DNA of 56,292 bases from Bacteroidota bacterium (GCA_017860255.1 JAFNAR010000015.1:1-56292); one strand, 5' to 3'. Shown: positions 27,392 through 36,598, counted from the first letter of the stretch. Made by a program: numbers and translations. Notes: generated by a model from the letters alone, not told the origin.

Positions 27392-29692
27392 TTAATTAGT
27401 TTTTTTTCTTCCTTTACGATTTTGTTTATGACTATTTGCTTTAGTGCTTTTTGTCTTTGCCTTTGTAGTTGTCTTTACTGGTCTTTCCTGTCTGACATTA
27501 ATTTTCTCTGGAGAGAAATTTCTCATCTCTGCAGGGAATTCTCCATCATCAACCAATGAAAAGTCCATTTGCTTTTTAAACAAATCAACACTTTCAACTT
27601 TAATCTTAATTGGATCTCCCAAACGATAGGTTTTATTGAGTTTTCTTCCCACAACTTGATAGTTTTCTTCGTCAATATAATAGAAATCATCGGTAAGAGT
27701 ACGAATAGGGATTAATCCTTCACATTTGTTTTCATCAATCAAAACATAAATTCCCCATTTGCTAATACCAGATATTGCACCTTTGAAAACTTCTCCAATT
27801 TTATCAGAAAGAAATTCTGCTTGTTTGTATTTTACTGATGTTCTTTCTGCTTCAGCAGCTTTCTTTTCCATTAAAGAGCAATGTTCACATCTTTCTTCAA
27901 AAGCTTCCTTGCTTGCTGAGCTTCCACCTTTAAGATAACGCTCCAAAAGTCTATGAAGCATTAAATCGGGATAACGTCTAATTGGGGATGTGAAATGAGA
28001 ATAATAAGGGAAAGAAAGTCCATAGTGACCAATATTAGTAGTTGAATAATATGCTTTAGACATTGTTCTAATTGCAATGTTTGAAATCATAGTTTCTTCT
28101 CCCTTGCCTGCAATATCTCTAAACAAATCATTGAAACTCTTTACTAATGAACTTCTGCTATCAGTATTTATAACATATCCCAATTTACCAACAAACTCTG
28201 AAAATGTAGAAAGTTTTTCTGGATTAGGTTCATCGTGAACTCTATAAATAAATGTTTTAGCTTCTTTCTTATTGCCTTTGTCCTTGCCTATTTTTTCAGC
28301 AACTCTTTTATTGGCAAGCAACATAAACTCTTCAATTAACCAGTTAGCTTCTTTGCTTTCTTTAATGTAAACTCCAATTGGTTTTGAGTTTTCATCCAAA
28401 CGGAATTTCACTTCCTGTGATTCAAAGTTTATCGCTCCAGTTTTAAATCTTCTCTTTCTAAGCAAGTGTGCAATATTTTGAACTGGTAAAATGAATTCTT
28501 CCATTTCTCCCTTTTGGTCTTCAATAATCTTCTGAACTTCTTCATAAGTAAATCTTCTGCAAGAGTTAATTACTCCCTTGCCAAACCATTCACTAACTAC
28601 TTCTGCTTCATGATTCATTTCAAATACTGCTGAAAAAGTTAAACTGTCTTCATTTGGACGCAATGAACAAACCATATTACTTAGCTTTTCTGGTAACATT
28701 GGAATTGTTCTGTCAACCAAATAAACTGATGTAGCACGAACATAAGCTTCTTCATCAATTGCAGAATTAGGTCTAACATAGTGAGAAACATCTGCAATAT
28801 GAACTCCTATTTCGTAGTTGCCATTTGGCAAAACTCTAAAAGAAATTGCATCATCAAAGTCTTTAGCATCGTAAGGGTCGATTGTTATAGTAGGGATTTT
28901 ACGAAAATCTCTTCTTCTTTTTATCTCTTCTTGAGGAATTATTTCAGGTATATTTTCAGCTTCTTTTTCAACAGCTTCAGGGAAAACCAAAGGGAAACCA
29001 AATTCAGCCAAGATAGAAAGCATCTCAGTATTGTTTTCTCCTTTTTTACCCAAAATTTTTATTACTTTACCAAAAGGATTGTTCGATCTTTGAGGCCATT
29101 CTGTCATTTGAACTAAAACTTTCTCATTCTCATTTGCTCCATTAATATCTTCAAAAGGAATGAATATATCAACAGGCATTGATTGACTGTCTGGAATAAA
29201 GAAAGCAAATTTTGGATGTTTTTGTATTGAGCCAACAAAAGTAGTTTGATTTCTTTCGATGATTTCAGTAATCTGTCCTTCTGGCTTTCTACCCTTACGA
29301 CGAGGGAAAAGATAAACCTTAACCTTATCATTATTTAGAGCATGATTGGTATTGTTGGGAGCAATGAAAATATCTTCTGAGCCATTTTCCAAAATAACAT
29401 ATGCCTTTGAAGTTTGCTTCATATCAACTGTTCCAATCACATAGTTGGAAGGAAGTATATCATCATTTATATATCTTGCATCTAATTTATACTTACCCTT
29501 TTTTTCCTCAATCAAAACTCCTTCTTCAGCCATAAGCAAAATCTTATTCATAATCATTTGCATTGACGCCCTGTCGTTATTGCCCAATCTTGATGCAACT
29601 TGCTTGTAATTTAAAGATTCAAAGGGATTTCTTGCGAAAACTTTGAGTATGGATTTATTAATTACTGATTCTTGTTTATTTTCGTTTTCCAT
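27392..29692 (-). CDS. rnr: Ribonuclease R (RNB-family 3'-5' exoribonuclease)
   Basis: A 766-residue processive exoribonuclease that degrades structured RNA. The N-terminus (about 8-70) is a winged-helix-like segment, then two cold-shock domains. The RNB catalytic core begins TITIDPYDAKDFDDAISF (around 268-285), with the metal-binding Asp cluster, and continues NSAIDEEAYVRATSVYLVDRTIPMLPE in part. HFTSPIRRYPDLMLHR is the closing RNB motif. An S1 domain follows (GAISGISKWGIYVLIDENK, near 650), then a Lys/Arg/Thr-rich basic tail for RNA binding. First gene of the rnr-purD unit. Confidence 0.95.
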   Translation of the reverse strand: MENENKQESVINKSILKVFARNPFESLNYKQVASRLGNNDRASMQMIMNKILLMAEEGVLIEEKKGKYKLDARYINDDILPSNYVIGTVDMKQTSKAYVILENGSEDIFIAPNNTNHALNNDKVKVYLFPRRKGRKPEGQITEIIERNQTTFVGSIQKHPKFAFFIPDSQSMPVDIFIPFEDINGANENEKVLVQMTEWPQRSNNPFGKVIKILGKKGENNTEMLSILAEFGFPLVFPEAVEKEAENIPEIIPQEEIKRRRDFRKIPTITIDPYDAKDFDDAISFRVLPNGNYEIGVHIADVSHYVRPNSAIDEEAYVRATSVYLVDRTIPMLPEKLSNMVCSLRPNEDSLTFSAVFEMNHEAEVVSEWFGKGVINSCRRFTYEEVQKIIEDQKGEMEEFILPVQNIAHLLRKRRFKTGAINFESQEVKFRLDENSKPIGVYIKESKEANWLIEEFMLLANKRVAEKIGKDKGNKKEAKTFIYRVHDEPNPEKLSTFSEFVGKLGYVINTDSRSSLVKSFNDLFRDIAGKGEETMISNIAIRTMSKAYYSTTNIGHYGLSFPYYSHFTSPIRRYPDLMLHRLLERYLKGGSSASKEAFEERCEHCSLMEKKAAEAERTSVKYKQAEFLSDKIGEVFKGAISGISKWGIYVLIDENKCEGLIPIRTLTDDFYYIDEENYQVVGRKLNKTYRLGDPIKIKVESVDLFKKQMDFSLVDDGEFPAEMRNFSPEKINVRQERPVKTTTKAKTKSTKANSHKQNRKGRKKTN

Positions 29693-29713
29693 AATAAGTC
29701 TTTTTTTAGACTA

Positions 29714-29721
29714 CAAAGATA
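29714..29721 (-). promoter_or_regulatory. -7 box TATCTTTG of rnr-purD
   Basis: TATCTTTG on the minus strand, 21 bp before the rnr ATG at 29692. No -33 box recognised. Confidence 0.55.
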
Positions 29722-29834
29722 ATTATAATAATAGAATACTAAGTATATTGGATGTTAATTAATCTTTAATTAATCTTTTGTTATTAGAATTTACCTATAC
29801 AAATTCTCTTATTTCTTTTCCTCTTTAAAAATTA

Positions 29835-29910
29835 AACGGTATTTATTTTTAAAAAGTCGGCACTTAAACCAAAAAAGTCGGCACTTAAGTAAGAAAAGTC
29901 GGTGATTAAT
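29835..29910. repeat. 21-bp-period array, motif AGTCGGCACTTAA (second locus)
   Basis: GTCGGCACTTAA at 29856 and 29877 and GTCGGTGATTAA at 29898 are exactly 21 bp apart. A degenerate copy (AACGGTATTTAT) occupies the preceding phase at 29835. Each is preceded by an A-run. Motif, period and the last-copy variant GTCGGTGATTAA match 7477-7553. It lies in the 314-bp divergent gap between rnr and the MurL-MurD2 gene, which otherwise holds only promoters. Confidence 0.88.
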
Positions 29911-29949
29911 TTTAGCTAAACTCCTACATATTTTTTAAGCATTAAATCC

Positions 29950-29983
29950 TTTGGCTTATTTTGGAAATTTATTTGTATTTTTG
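29950..29983 (+). promoter_or_regulatory. Promoter of the MurL-MurD2 gene
   Basis: TTTG (29950-29953) and TATTTTTG (29976-29983), 22 bp apart. The -7 box ends 23 bp before the ATG at 30007. Confidence 0.65.
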
Positions 29984-30006
29984 TTTTTCAATTAAAACAA
30001 AATACA

Positions 30007-32727
30007 ATGACTCCAAAAGAGAATAATCAAGATAAATTCAACAAACTAAGAGAAGAATACCCTGTTTTCTACTTTTCAAATTATATGTGTGAATATAATG
30101 AAGAGGCAAAGGGATATGTGATGGGATTTGAGTTTAAGTGTGGTGAACATGTATTCTTTCCAACCTATGTATTCTATTTATCTAAAATGGACTTAGGTAG
30201 AAAGATTGACACAAAAACATTCACCAATCTGGTAATTCATATTGGAATGATTGAACTTATAAGCTATTGGAAGGCCTTTGCTTCTCCAGTGGTTATTATT
30301 GATGTGGCTTATTTCTCTGAAAAGCAGATTGAATTTTGGAAGAAACTTTATTTTAATGGACTTGGTGAATACTTCTACTTAAATTCTATTGAAACCAACA
30401 TTGATGAGTTTATGACAATTGTTGTTGGGGAGGATAAATATAAGAGAGGAGTTTATGCACCTAATGTTGATGAGAAAAGAGTAATTGTTCCAGTTGGAGG
30501 AGGTAAAGACTCAGTTGTAAGTTTGGAAATGTTGAAAAGAAATGGTTTTGATGTTATACCATTAGTTATTAATCCAACTAAAGCTCAAAACGATTGTATA
30601 GCTCATTCTCAATTAACAGATAATTATTTGTATATTCAAAGGAATTTAGACAAACATCTTTTGAAACTTAACAAAGAAGGATTTCTTAATGGACATACTC
30701 CATTCTCTGCTTTGCTTGCCTTTGTTACTCTATTGAATTCATACTTGTTTAATATTCCTTCCATTGCACTTAGTAATGAAAACTCTGCAAATGAATCAAC
30801 AGTTATTGGACAGGATATAAATCATCAATATTCAAAGAGCATCGAATTTGAAAGAGATTTTAGAGAATATGTAAATGAGTTTGTTTTGGAAGATAATAAC
30901 TATTTTTCATTTCTTCGACCATTGAGTGAGTTGCAAATAGCCCAACTATTCTCAACCTTTTCTAATCATCATTCAGTTTTTCGTTCCTGCAATGTAGGAA
31001 GCAAAAAAGATATTTGGTGTTGCAACTGTCCAAAATGTTTATTTGCTTACATTATACTTTCACCATTTATTGTACAGGAAAGATTTGCAGAACATATTGG
31101 AGAAAACCTTCTTGATAAACATTCACTTAAGAAATATTTCAACGAACTTACAGGTATTGCAGAAGTTAAACCATTTGAATGCGTTGGAACAATTGAGGAA
31201 GTTAATTTAGCTTTAGCTCTTTTGGTTGAACGTTATCCTGAAAGCAGGAAACTTAGCCTTGTTGAATATTGGTTAAGTTTGCCTTTATCTAAAATGTATT
31301 TGAATATGGATAAGGAGAGATTCCTTTATGAAACTTCAAATGAACATTTCCTTGAAGAAAGATTCGCTAATATCTTCTCCAATCCTTATGCAATGTATAA
31401 GAAAGCTGAAATAGTTAGAATGCTGACAGTAAGAAAGCTAATTATATTTGGAATGGGGAGGGAAGGAATGTCAACACATAATCTTTTAAGAAGCATTTTC
31501 CCGTATAAGAAGTTTGCAATTCAAGACTCAAACACCAAGTTAAGAGAAAATGAGTATTTGAAAGAACAGGAAGAAAAAGGATTTATTGAAATGCATTTGG
31601 GCGAAGAGGCTAAAGAAGAACTAACTTCAAAAACTGTTTACAATTTGGTAATAAAGTCTCCTGGCATTTCTCTTAACTCAATGACTAAGCCATACAAAGA
31701 CTCTGAAATAACATCTCAAACCAATATATTCCTTTCACTTTATGCCAATCAATGCGTTGGAATAACTGGAACTAAAGGCAAAAGTACCACTTCAACCTTA
31801 ATTTATAATATTATTAAGGCTAAACACCCAGATACTCTTTTTGCAGGAAATATAGGAAAACCTATGCTTGATTTGATAGATAAGATAACCCCCAACACAA
31901 TAATTGTATTAGAACTTTCTGCTCATCAACTTCAATATATAAAACAATCACCAAAAGTTTCTGTACTTTTGAACCTGTACGAAGAACATCTTGACCATTT
32001 CATAACATTTGAAGAATACCAAAAGGCTAAACTTAATATTCTAAAATACCAAAACTCAAAGGAAAATGCTTTTATCTACAATGAGGATAGTGAACTAATT
32101 TCTTCCTGGATAAAGAAAATAAAACCCAAATCAACCCTTTTGCCAATAAATGCAAAGAATTATTCTTTTGAAGAACCAAAGTATTTGAAAGGAGAGCATA
32201 ATAAGTTTAATATTATGGTTGCTTATGAGGTTGCAAAGTTTTTGGGAGTGGAGAGTGAAGAAGGATTAAAAGAAGTATTGGAGTTTAAAGGATTGGAACA
32301 TAGGTTGGAATTTGTCTGTTTGAAAGATGGAGTTGAATATTACAACGATTCAATTTCAACAATTGCTCAAACAACAATAGCTGCCCTAAATTCATTGGAA
32401 GGAGTTCAAACTCTGATTCTTGGAGGAAAGGATAGGGGAGTGGATTATAGTGAACTTGCTAATATCCTTATTGATTATAAAGATTTAAATAATATTGCTT
32501 TTGTTGGTCAGGCTGGAAGAAGAATAAAAGACCTGATTAAGGAAAATCCTAAAAAGAAATCACAATTCCTTGTTTCTGATAACTATAAAGAGATAGTTAA
32601 CTGGTGCAAAAAGAATACTGAAAAAGGGAAGAAAGTACTTTTAAGTCCAGCTGCTTCAAGCTACGATATGTTTACCAACTTTGAAGAAAGAGGCAGGGTG
32701 TTTAAGGAATTGGTTAATGAAGACTGA
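30007..32727 (+). CDS. MurL-MurD2 fusion: UDP-MurNAc-L-Ala-L-Glu epimerase fused to L-Glu-adding Mur ligase
   Basis: A 906-residue two-enzyme protein. Residues 1 to about 475 resemble MurL, the ATP-dependent epimerase that turns the terminal L-Glu of UDP-MurNAc-L-Ala-L-Glu into D-Glu. It has an N-type PP-loop PVGGGKDS at 162-169, LSNENSANEST, and a Cys cluster WCCNCPKC at 337-344. From about 477 a MurD-type ligase follows. This part has a Rossmann start IIFGMGREGMSTHNLL, P-loop GITGTKGKST (585-594), LELSAHQLQYI, NLYEEHLDH, and NDSISTIAQTTIAAL (780-794), the NDS-I-S-T form I associate with MurD2 rather than classical MurD (NDSKATN). MurD2 adds L-Glu to UDP-MurNAc-L-Ala. In Xanthomonas the two are separate genes; here they are one chain. 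The MurL assignment rests on remembered motifs, not a search. Confidence 0.85.
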   Translation: MTPKENNQDKFNKLREEYPVFYFSNYMCEYNEEAKGYVMGFEFKCGEHVFFPTYVFYLSKMDLGRKIDTKTFTNLVIHIGMIELISYWKAFASPVVIIDVAYFSEKQIEFWKKLYFNGLGEYFYLNSIETNIDEFMTIVVGEDKYKRGVYAPNVDEKRVIVPVGGGKDSVVSLEMLKRNGFDVIPLVINPTKAQNDCIAHSQLTDNYLYIQRNLDKHLLKLNKEGFLNGHTPFSALLAFVTLLNSYLFNIPSIALSNENSANESTVIGQDINHQYSKSIEFERDFREYVNEFVLEDNNYFSFLRPLSELQIAQLFSTFSNHHSVFRSCNVGSKKDIWCCNCPKCLFAYIILSPFIVQERFAEHIGENLLDKHSLKKYFNELTGIAEVKPFECVGTIEEVNLALALLVERYPESRKLSLVEYWLSLPLSKMYLNMDKERFLYETSNEHFLEERFANIFSNPYAMYKKAEIVRMLTVRKLIIFGMGREGMSTHNLLRSIFPYKKFAIQDSNTKLRENEYLKEQEEKGFIEMHLGEEAKEELTSKTVYNLVIKSPGISLNSMTKPYKDSEITSQTNIFLSLYANQCVGITGTKGKSTTSTLIYNIIKAKHPDTLFAGNIGKPMLDLIDKITPNTIIVLELSAHQLQYIKQSPKVSVLLNLYEEHLDHFITFEEYQKAKLNILKYQNSKENAFIYNEDSELISSWIKKIKPKSTLLPINAKNYSFEEPKYLKGEHNKFNIMVAYEVAKFLGVESEEGLKEVLEFKGLEHRLEFVCLKDGVEYYNDSISTIAQTTIAALNSLEGVQTLILGGKDRGVDYSELANILIDYKDLNNIAFVGQAGRRIKDLIKENPKKKSQFLVSDNYKEIVNWCKKNTEKGKKVLLSPAASSYDMFTNFEERGRVFKELVNED

Positions 32728-32746
32728 GTAAATCTTCATTAACCAA
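32710..32746. terminator. Bidirectional hairpin between convergent MurL-MurD2 and glmM genes
   Basis: Perfect 13-bp stem TTGGTTAATGAAG / CTTCATTAACCAA with an 11-nt loop. It spans the MurL-MurD2 stop codon and lies 8 bp before the glmM stop, so it could end transcription from both sides. There is no long T-run. Confidence 0.6.
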
Positions 32747-32753
32747 CTCAATT

Positions 32754-34151
32754 TTACATATCTTGACGGATAATTTCTGTTATATCTTCAATTATTACTT
32801 TTGCCAAATGATCAGCTTTGGTAATATTATCGCTTTCTGAATAAATTCTAATTATTGGTTCAGTGTTGCTTTTGCGTAAATGAACCCATTCTTTGTCAAA
32901 ATTAATCTTAACACCATCAATAGTTATAACATCATAAGAAGAATATTTTTCTGCGATCTTTTCTAAAATCTTATCAACATTAATGTTTTCGGTCAATTCC
33001 ATTTTGTTTTTAGAAATAGAATAATCAGGGTAAGTATCTCTAAGAGCTGAGGTTTTAATATTTTTTTTAGCCAAAAGAGTTAAGAAAATAGCAATGCCAA
33101 CCAAAGCATCTCTGCCATAATGAAGTTCAGGATAAATAATACCTCCATTACCTTCACCACCAATAATAGCATTCTTTTGCTTCATCATTTCAACAACATT
33201 AACTTCTCCAACTGCAGAAGCAAAATATTGTTGATTATATTTTTCAGTAATATCTCTTAATGCTCTTGTGGAAGAAAGATTGGAAACAGTGTTTCCTGGA
33301 GTTTGAGAAAGAACATAATCGGCAATAGAAACCAAAGAATATTCTTCAACAAATGGTCTTCCATTTTCACAAACAATAGCCAAACGGTCAACATCAGGAT
33401 CAACAATGAAACCAACATCACATTTGCTTTCAACAACTCTATCGCAAATATCAGTAATGTTTTCAGGAAGCGGTTCTGGATTATGAGCAAAATTTCCTGT
33501 AGGCTCTTCATTCAAAGCAACAATATCTTTCACTCCAAGAGCTTTTAAAAGCTTAGGTAAAACAATGCCACCAGTTGAATTAACCGAATCGAAACAAACT
33601 CTGAAATTAGCCTTCTCAATAGCATCAACATCAACCAATGGAAGATTAATAACCTTTTCAATATGCATATCAATTGTTGAGTCGTCTTTTATGCAAGAGC
33701 CCAAGTTCAAAACTTCAGCAAAATTAAAATCAGGATTATCAGCCAAAAACAAAACTCTTTCTCCCTCCTTAGCATTAATAAATTCTCCCTTACTGTTCAA
33801 AAGTTTTAAAGCATTCCAATGAGTTGGATTATGACTTGCAGTAAGAATAATACCACCGTCAGCCTTTTGGTCAACAACAGCCATTTCAACAGTTGGAGTT
33901 GTAGAAAGACCAGTATCCACAACATCAACTCCCATTCCCATTAAAGTACCAACAACCAAATTGGAAACCATTTCGCCTGAAATTCTTGCATCACGACCAA
34001 TAACAATTTTCAATTTGCTCTTATTGGACTCTTCTTTAATAAACTGAGCAAAAGCAGAAGTAAACTTAACAACATCAATAGGAGTTAGAGCAGTACCTTC
34101 CTTTCCTCCAATTGTTCCTCTAAAGCCTGAAATAGATTTAATTAATGACAT
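32754..34151 (-). CDS. glmM: Phosphoglucosamine mutase (phosphohexomutase family)
   Basis: Interconverts glucosamine-6- and -1-phosphate, feeding UDP-GlcNAc for peptidoglycan. SGFRGTIGG opens the protein. VIGRDARISG precedes the phosphoserine loop TASHNPTHWNALKL (catalytic Ser in TASHNP, around 104-109). DPDVDRLAIV is the Mg loop, GGEGNGGIIYPELHYGRDA the sugar-binding loop, and LRKSNTEPIIRIYSE the phosphate-binding loop. Length 465 is normal. A phosphoglucomutase/phosphomannomutase cannot be excluded on motifs alone, but the Bacteroidota glmM form begins the same way. Confidence 0.88.
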   Translation of the reverse strand: MSLIKSISGFRGTIGGKEGTALTPIDVVKFTSAFAQFIKEESNKSKLKIVIGRDARISGEMVSNLVVGTLMGMGVDVVDTGLSTTPTVEMAVVDQKADGGIILTASHNPTHWNALKLLNSKGEFINAKEGERVLFLADNPDFNFAEVLNLGSCIKDDSTIDMHIEKVINLPLVDVDAIEKANFRVCFDSVNSTGGIVLPKLLKALGVKDIVALNEEPTGNFAHNPEPLPENITDICDRVVESKCDVGFIVDPDVDRLAIVCENGRPFVEEYSLVSIADYVLSQTPGNTVSNLSSTRALRDITEKYNQQYFASAVGEVNVVEMMKQKNAIIGGEGNGGIIYPELHYGRDALVGIAIFLTLLAKKNIKTSALRDTYPDYSISKNKMELTENINVDKILEKIAEKYSSYDVITIDGVKINFDKEWVHLRKSNTEPIIRIYSESDNITKADHLAKVIIEDITEIIRQDM

Positions 34152-34184
34152 ATATTATTATATTTAATTTCAATAATAAGAAAG

Positions 34185-34192
34185 CAAAGATA
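34185..34192 (-). promoter_or_regulatory. -7 box TATCTTTG of glmM
   Basis: TATCTTTG on the minus strand, 33 bp before the glmM ATG at 34151. Confidence 0.5.
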
Positions 34193-34350
34193 CAAACATT
34201 TAAAAGATTTATTCATATCCGGATAAAAAATCTAAAAAACTTCTTCTGTCTCTTTCCTAATAAGGATTTTAGCAAAAAGAAGTTTTATTTTTTTGTCTAA
34301 ATATTGTCAACTCAATATCTAATATTCAAACAAAATTTATAAAGTTAAAT

Positions 34351-34854
34351 CTACATTTGTTGGTCTATGGTAAAGAGTGTTTTTGTTTTTAAATCAAAAA
34401 CAAATAATTGAACATAGGCATCGTTTCCTTCATCAAAAACTAACGAATAATAGGTATTAGGCATTTGAATTAATGCTTTAATTTGTTCTATTTTTATGTA
34501 TAGTTCTGAATCAGTTGCTTTATAATCTATTATTCTTGAAAGAGCTTTTTGATATGTTGTTACTATTGGTATTTTTTGCCACTTTATAGGTTTGTCTTTA
34601 TATTTGAATTCTTTTTGAGATGCAATATTGTTTGTGAATTCAGAAATTGTTTTATCAGATAGCTTATATTCTTCTAAAACTATCTTTTCTCCTTGCATTC
34701 CTCCAAACTCATCATAAATTGTCTTACTTTCAATTTCAACATTCTCCACTCCAAGAATTGAATTAAGATCATCCTTAAAATAATATGTTGTGCAGCCTAT
34801 AAAGGTAATTGTTATTAAAGATAGCAATAACCATTTTAATCTAAATTGTTTCAT
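34351..34854 (-). CDS. Predicted lipoprotein of unknown function
   Basis: A 167-residue protein with a lipoprotein signal: a Lys/Arg-containing start, a hydrophobic stretch, then the lipobox TFIGC (Cys21). The mature part is charged, with strand-forming ends (YYSLVFDEGNDAYVQLFVFD) and an EEYKLSDKTISEFTNN segment. No conserved family was recognised. It stands alone between glmM and repeat-bearing intergenic DNA, with its own TATCTTTG box. Confidence 0.75.
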   Translation of the reverse strand: MKQFRLKWLLLSLITITFIGCTTYYFKDDLNSILGVENVEIESKTIYDEFGGMQGEKIVLEEYKLSDKTISEFTNNIASQKEFKYKDKPIKWQKIPIVTTYQKALSRIIDYKATDSELYIKIEQIKALIQMPNTYYSLVFDEGNDAYVQLFVFDLKTKTLFTIDQQM

Positions 34855-34884
34855 AATATTAGGTCTTTAATTGTTTTCAAAGTC

Positions 34885-34892
34885 CAAAGATA
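34885..34892 (-). promoter_or_regulatory. -7 box TATCTTTG of the lipoprotein gene
   Basis: TATCTTTG on the minus strand, 30 bp before the ATG at 34854. A TTG lies 18 bp further upstream (34913-34911). Confidence 0.5.
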
Positions 34893-34981
34893 GTTAAATA
34901 TTTTATTCAACAATAATTCTTTACCATTAGAAAATGCAATAGATAAAAATTAACGCTGTTTCAGTAAAATGAAATAAGGAG

Positions 34982-35026
34982 TTTAAAGACTTTAATGTCC
35001 TTAAAGACCTTAAGCTCCCTAAACAA
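34982..35026. repeat. 9-bp micro-repeats of the TTTAAAGAC type
   Basis: Consecutive 9-mers TTTAAAGAC, TTTAATGTC, CTTAAAGAC, CTTAAGCTC and CCTAAACAA follow without spacers from 34982. Adjacent to the 21-bp array that starts at 35045. Confidence 0.6.
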
Positions 35027-35044
35027 CTCAACTTTCAAAATAAC

Positions 35045-35134
35045 TCAATCATAGTCAAAAATAAGTCAATCAAAAATAAAAATATATCAGTCAAAAATAA
35101 AAATATGACTGATATATTTTCAACTATGATTGAT
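35045..35134. repeat. 21-bp-period array with nested inverted repeats, motif TCARTCA
   Basis: TCAATCA, TCAATCA and TCAGTCA start at 35045, 35066 and 35087 (21 bp). The motif then appears inverted as TGACTGA (35106) and TGATTGA (35127), again 21 bp apart. Units 2 and 3 share AAAAATAAAAATAT. The inner arms ATATATCAGTCA / TGACTGATATAT (35083-35094, 35106-35117) and outer arms TCAATCATAGT / ACTATGATTGA make a nested palindrome. The 331-bp gap 34855-35185 holds this array, the 9-bp repeats and the lipoprotein promoter, and no gene. Confidence 0.85.
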
Positions 35135-35185
35135 GTTTTTTTAGAAAACTAAAGTTTAATTTTTCAGTAAACTTATATTGTTAGG

Positions 35186-36598
35186 TTATTCTTCTTCTTC
35201 AATACTGCGAATGGTTTCTTCTATTTGGTTGTAAAGGGGGGTGTGGTTGATTATTTTTTTGTCTTTATCTAATAAATATAAATCTGGTGTCATTTCAATA
35301 TCCAAATTATACTTTTCTTTTATTAGTGTTGAATTGCTTTTTAAAACTATCCAGTCAAAAGGATGTTTTTGTTGAAATGCAATGCTTTCTTCCATATTAT
35401 TATCAAGGTCTATGCTGAATATTTCAAAATCATAAACGTTTTTGAATTTCTTATAGAAGGTTTCTAACTTATCAAGGTTAATTTTGCATGACTCACATCC
35501 AGCACTCCAAAAGTAAACAACGGTGTATTTTGTTTTAATATCGTGTAAATTATAAGTGTTTCCACTTAAAGTTTTTTCAGAAATATTAATAAACTGTTTT
35601 TCTGGAAGCAAAGGACGTATTTTATCGGCTTCCATTTTTAATGTTTCAATTTCTGAAGGAGAAATCCATGGTGTTCTTTCGCCAGAAACGACTCTGTCAA
35701 CAATCTCCACAAATCTTTCTTCATTGTAGGCAAAAGGAAGTTTCCTGTTCATTTGAATATAGTAGTCAATAATATATTTTGAATATTCCATTCCATTTTT
35801 TTGGTTTGCTTTTTCAATAAAGTCTTTAATGGCTACAGCAATGGAGTCGGCACTTTGCATTGTCAACTCATTCATATAGGTTTTTTGTTTGGTGAAGAAA
35901 TAAGGAGTTGCAATAAGTCTGTTGTCCGAAAAATCGAAATTATCCCAGTAGTGAGTGCGGAAATAATATATAAACTCTAATTTCTTGGTGGTGTCAATTT
36001 GGTTGCCATTCAAATATTCTTTTGGAATTTGTGGGTCTTCTAAAGCTTTAACCATTTTTGTCATTATATGGTTTGGATAACTTTTGTAGAATTCTTTCTG
36101 AAAGCTCATAAACTTATTAACCTCTGTAGAATAAATATTATTTAAACTATCTCTATTGGCTTTAAGGTTTTCTTTTATCTCTCTCTTAGTTTTGCTTTCC
36201 AATAACCTTATTTGCTTATTTGCTTTTTGAAATTCAAAATAAAGGTCATTCTCCTGACAGCCCTTAACTAAATAGTTCCAGTTGTCATCCAAATTTATTT
36301 CAAACTTATTCTCCTTGTCAAAAACAAAGGTGAAAATATCCATCTTGCCAACTGTGAAAATACCAATCCCTTTATGTATGTTATCTTTCTTAAGACGGAA
36401 AGAACCATCTTTTTCTCTTTTAAGGGAGTCAATAACTATGGTTTTGTTGCCATAATAAGACTTAATGACAACAGTGTCAACATAAATTTCTCCAATCTTA
36501 AAAGTTATATCGTAGCTTTGTTGAGAAAAAAGAAAGGTTGGTAAAGCTATAAAAAAGAATAGAAAAAGAGATATTTTAAAGTTTAATTTTACCTTCAT
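35186..36598 (-). CDS. Thioredoxin-like envelope protein (CESC active site)
   Basis: A 470-residue protein: signal peptide about 1-25, a beta-rich N-terminal domain (about 28-115) with an ITFKIGEIYVD-like start, a helical middle (about 120-325), and a C-terminal thioredoxin fold. The active site is SAGCESC (CESC, 368-371), with the cis-Pro in EMTPDLYLLDKD. This is the DUF4369/DUF5106-plus-TlpA/ResA architecture common in Bacteroidota. The start overlaps the upstream paralogue by 23 bp. A periplasmic disulfide-exchange role is probable; the redox partner is unknown. Confidence 0.85.
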   Translation of the reverse strand: MKVKLNFKISLFLFFFIALPTFLFSQQSYDITFKIGEIYVDTVVIKSYYGNKTIVIDSLKREKDGSFRLKKDNIHKGIGIFTVGKMDIFTFVFDKENKFEINLDDNWNYLVKGCQENDLYFEFQKANKQIRLLESKTKREIKENLKANRDSLNNIYSTEVNKFMSFQKEFYKSYPNHIMTKMVKALEDPQIPKEYLNGNQIDTTKKLEFIYYFRTHYWDNFDFSDNRLIATPYFFTKQKTYMNELTMQSADSIAVAIKDFIEKANQKNGMEYSKYIIDYYIQMNRKLPFAYNEERFVEIVDRVVSGERTPWISPSEIETLKMEADKIRPLLPEKQFINISEKTLSGNTYNLHDIKTKYTVVYFWSAGCESCKINLDKLETFYKKFKNVYDFEIFSIDLDNNMEESIAFQQKHPFDWIVLKSNSTLIKEKYNLDIEMTPDLYLLDKDKKIINHTPLYNQIEETIRSIEEEE

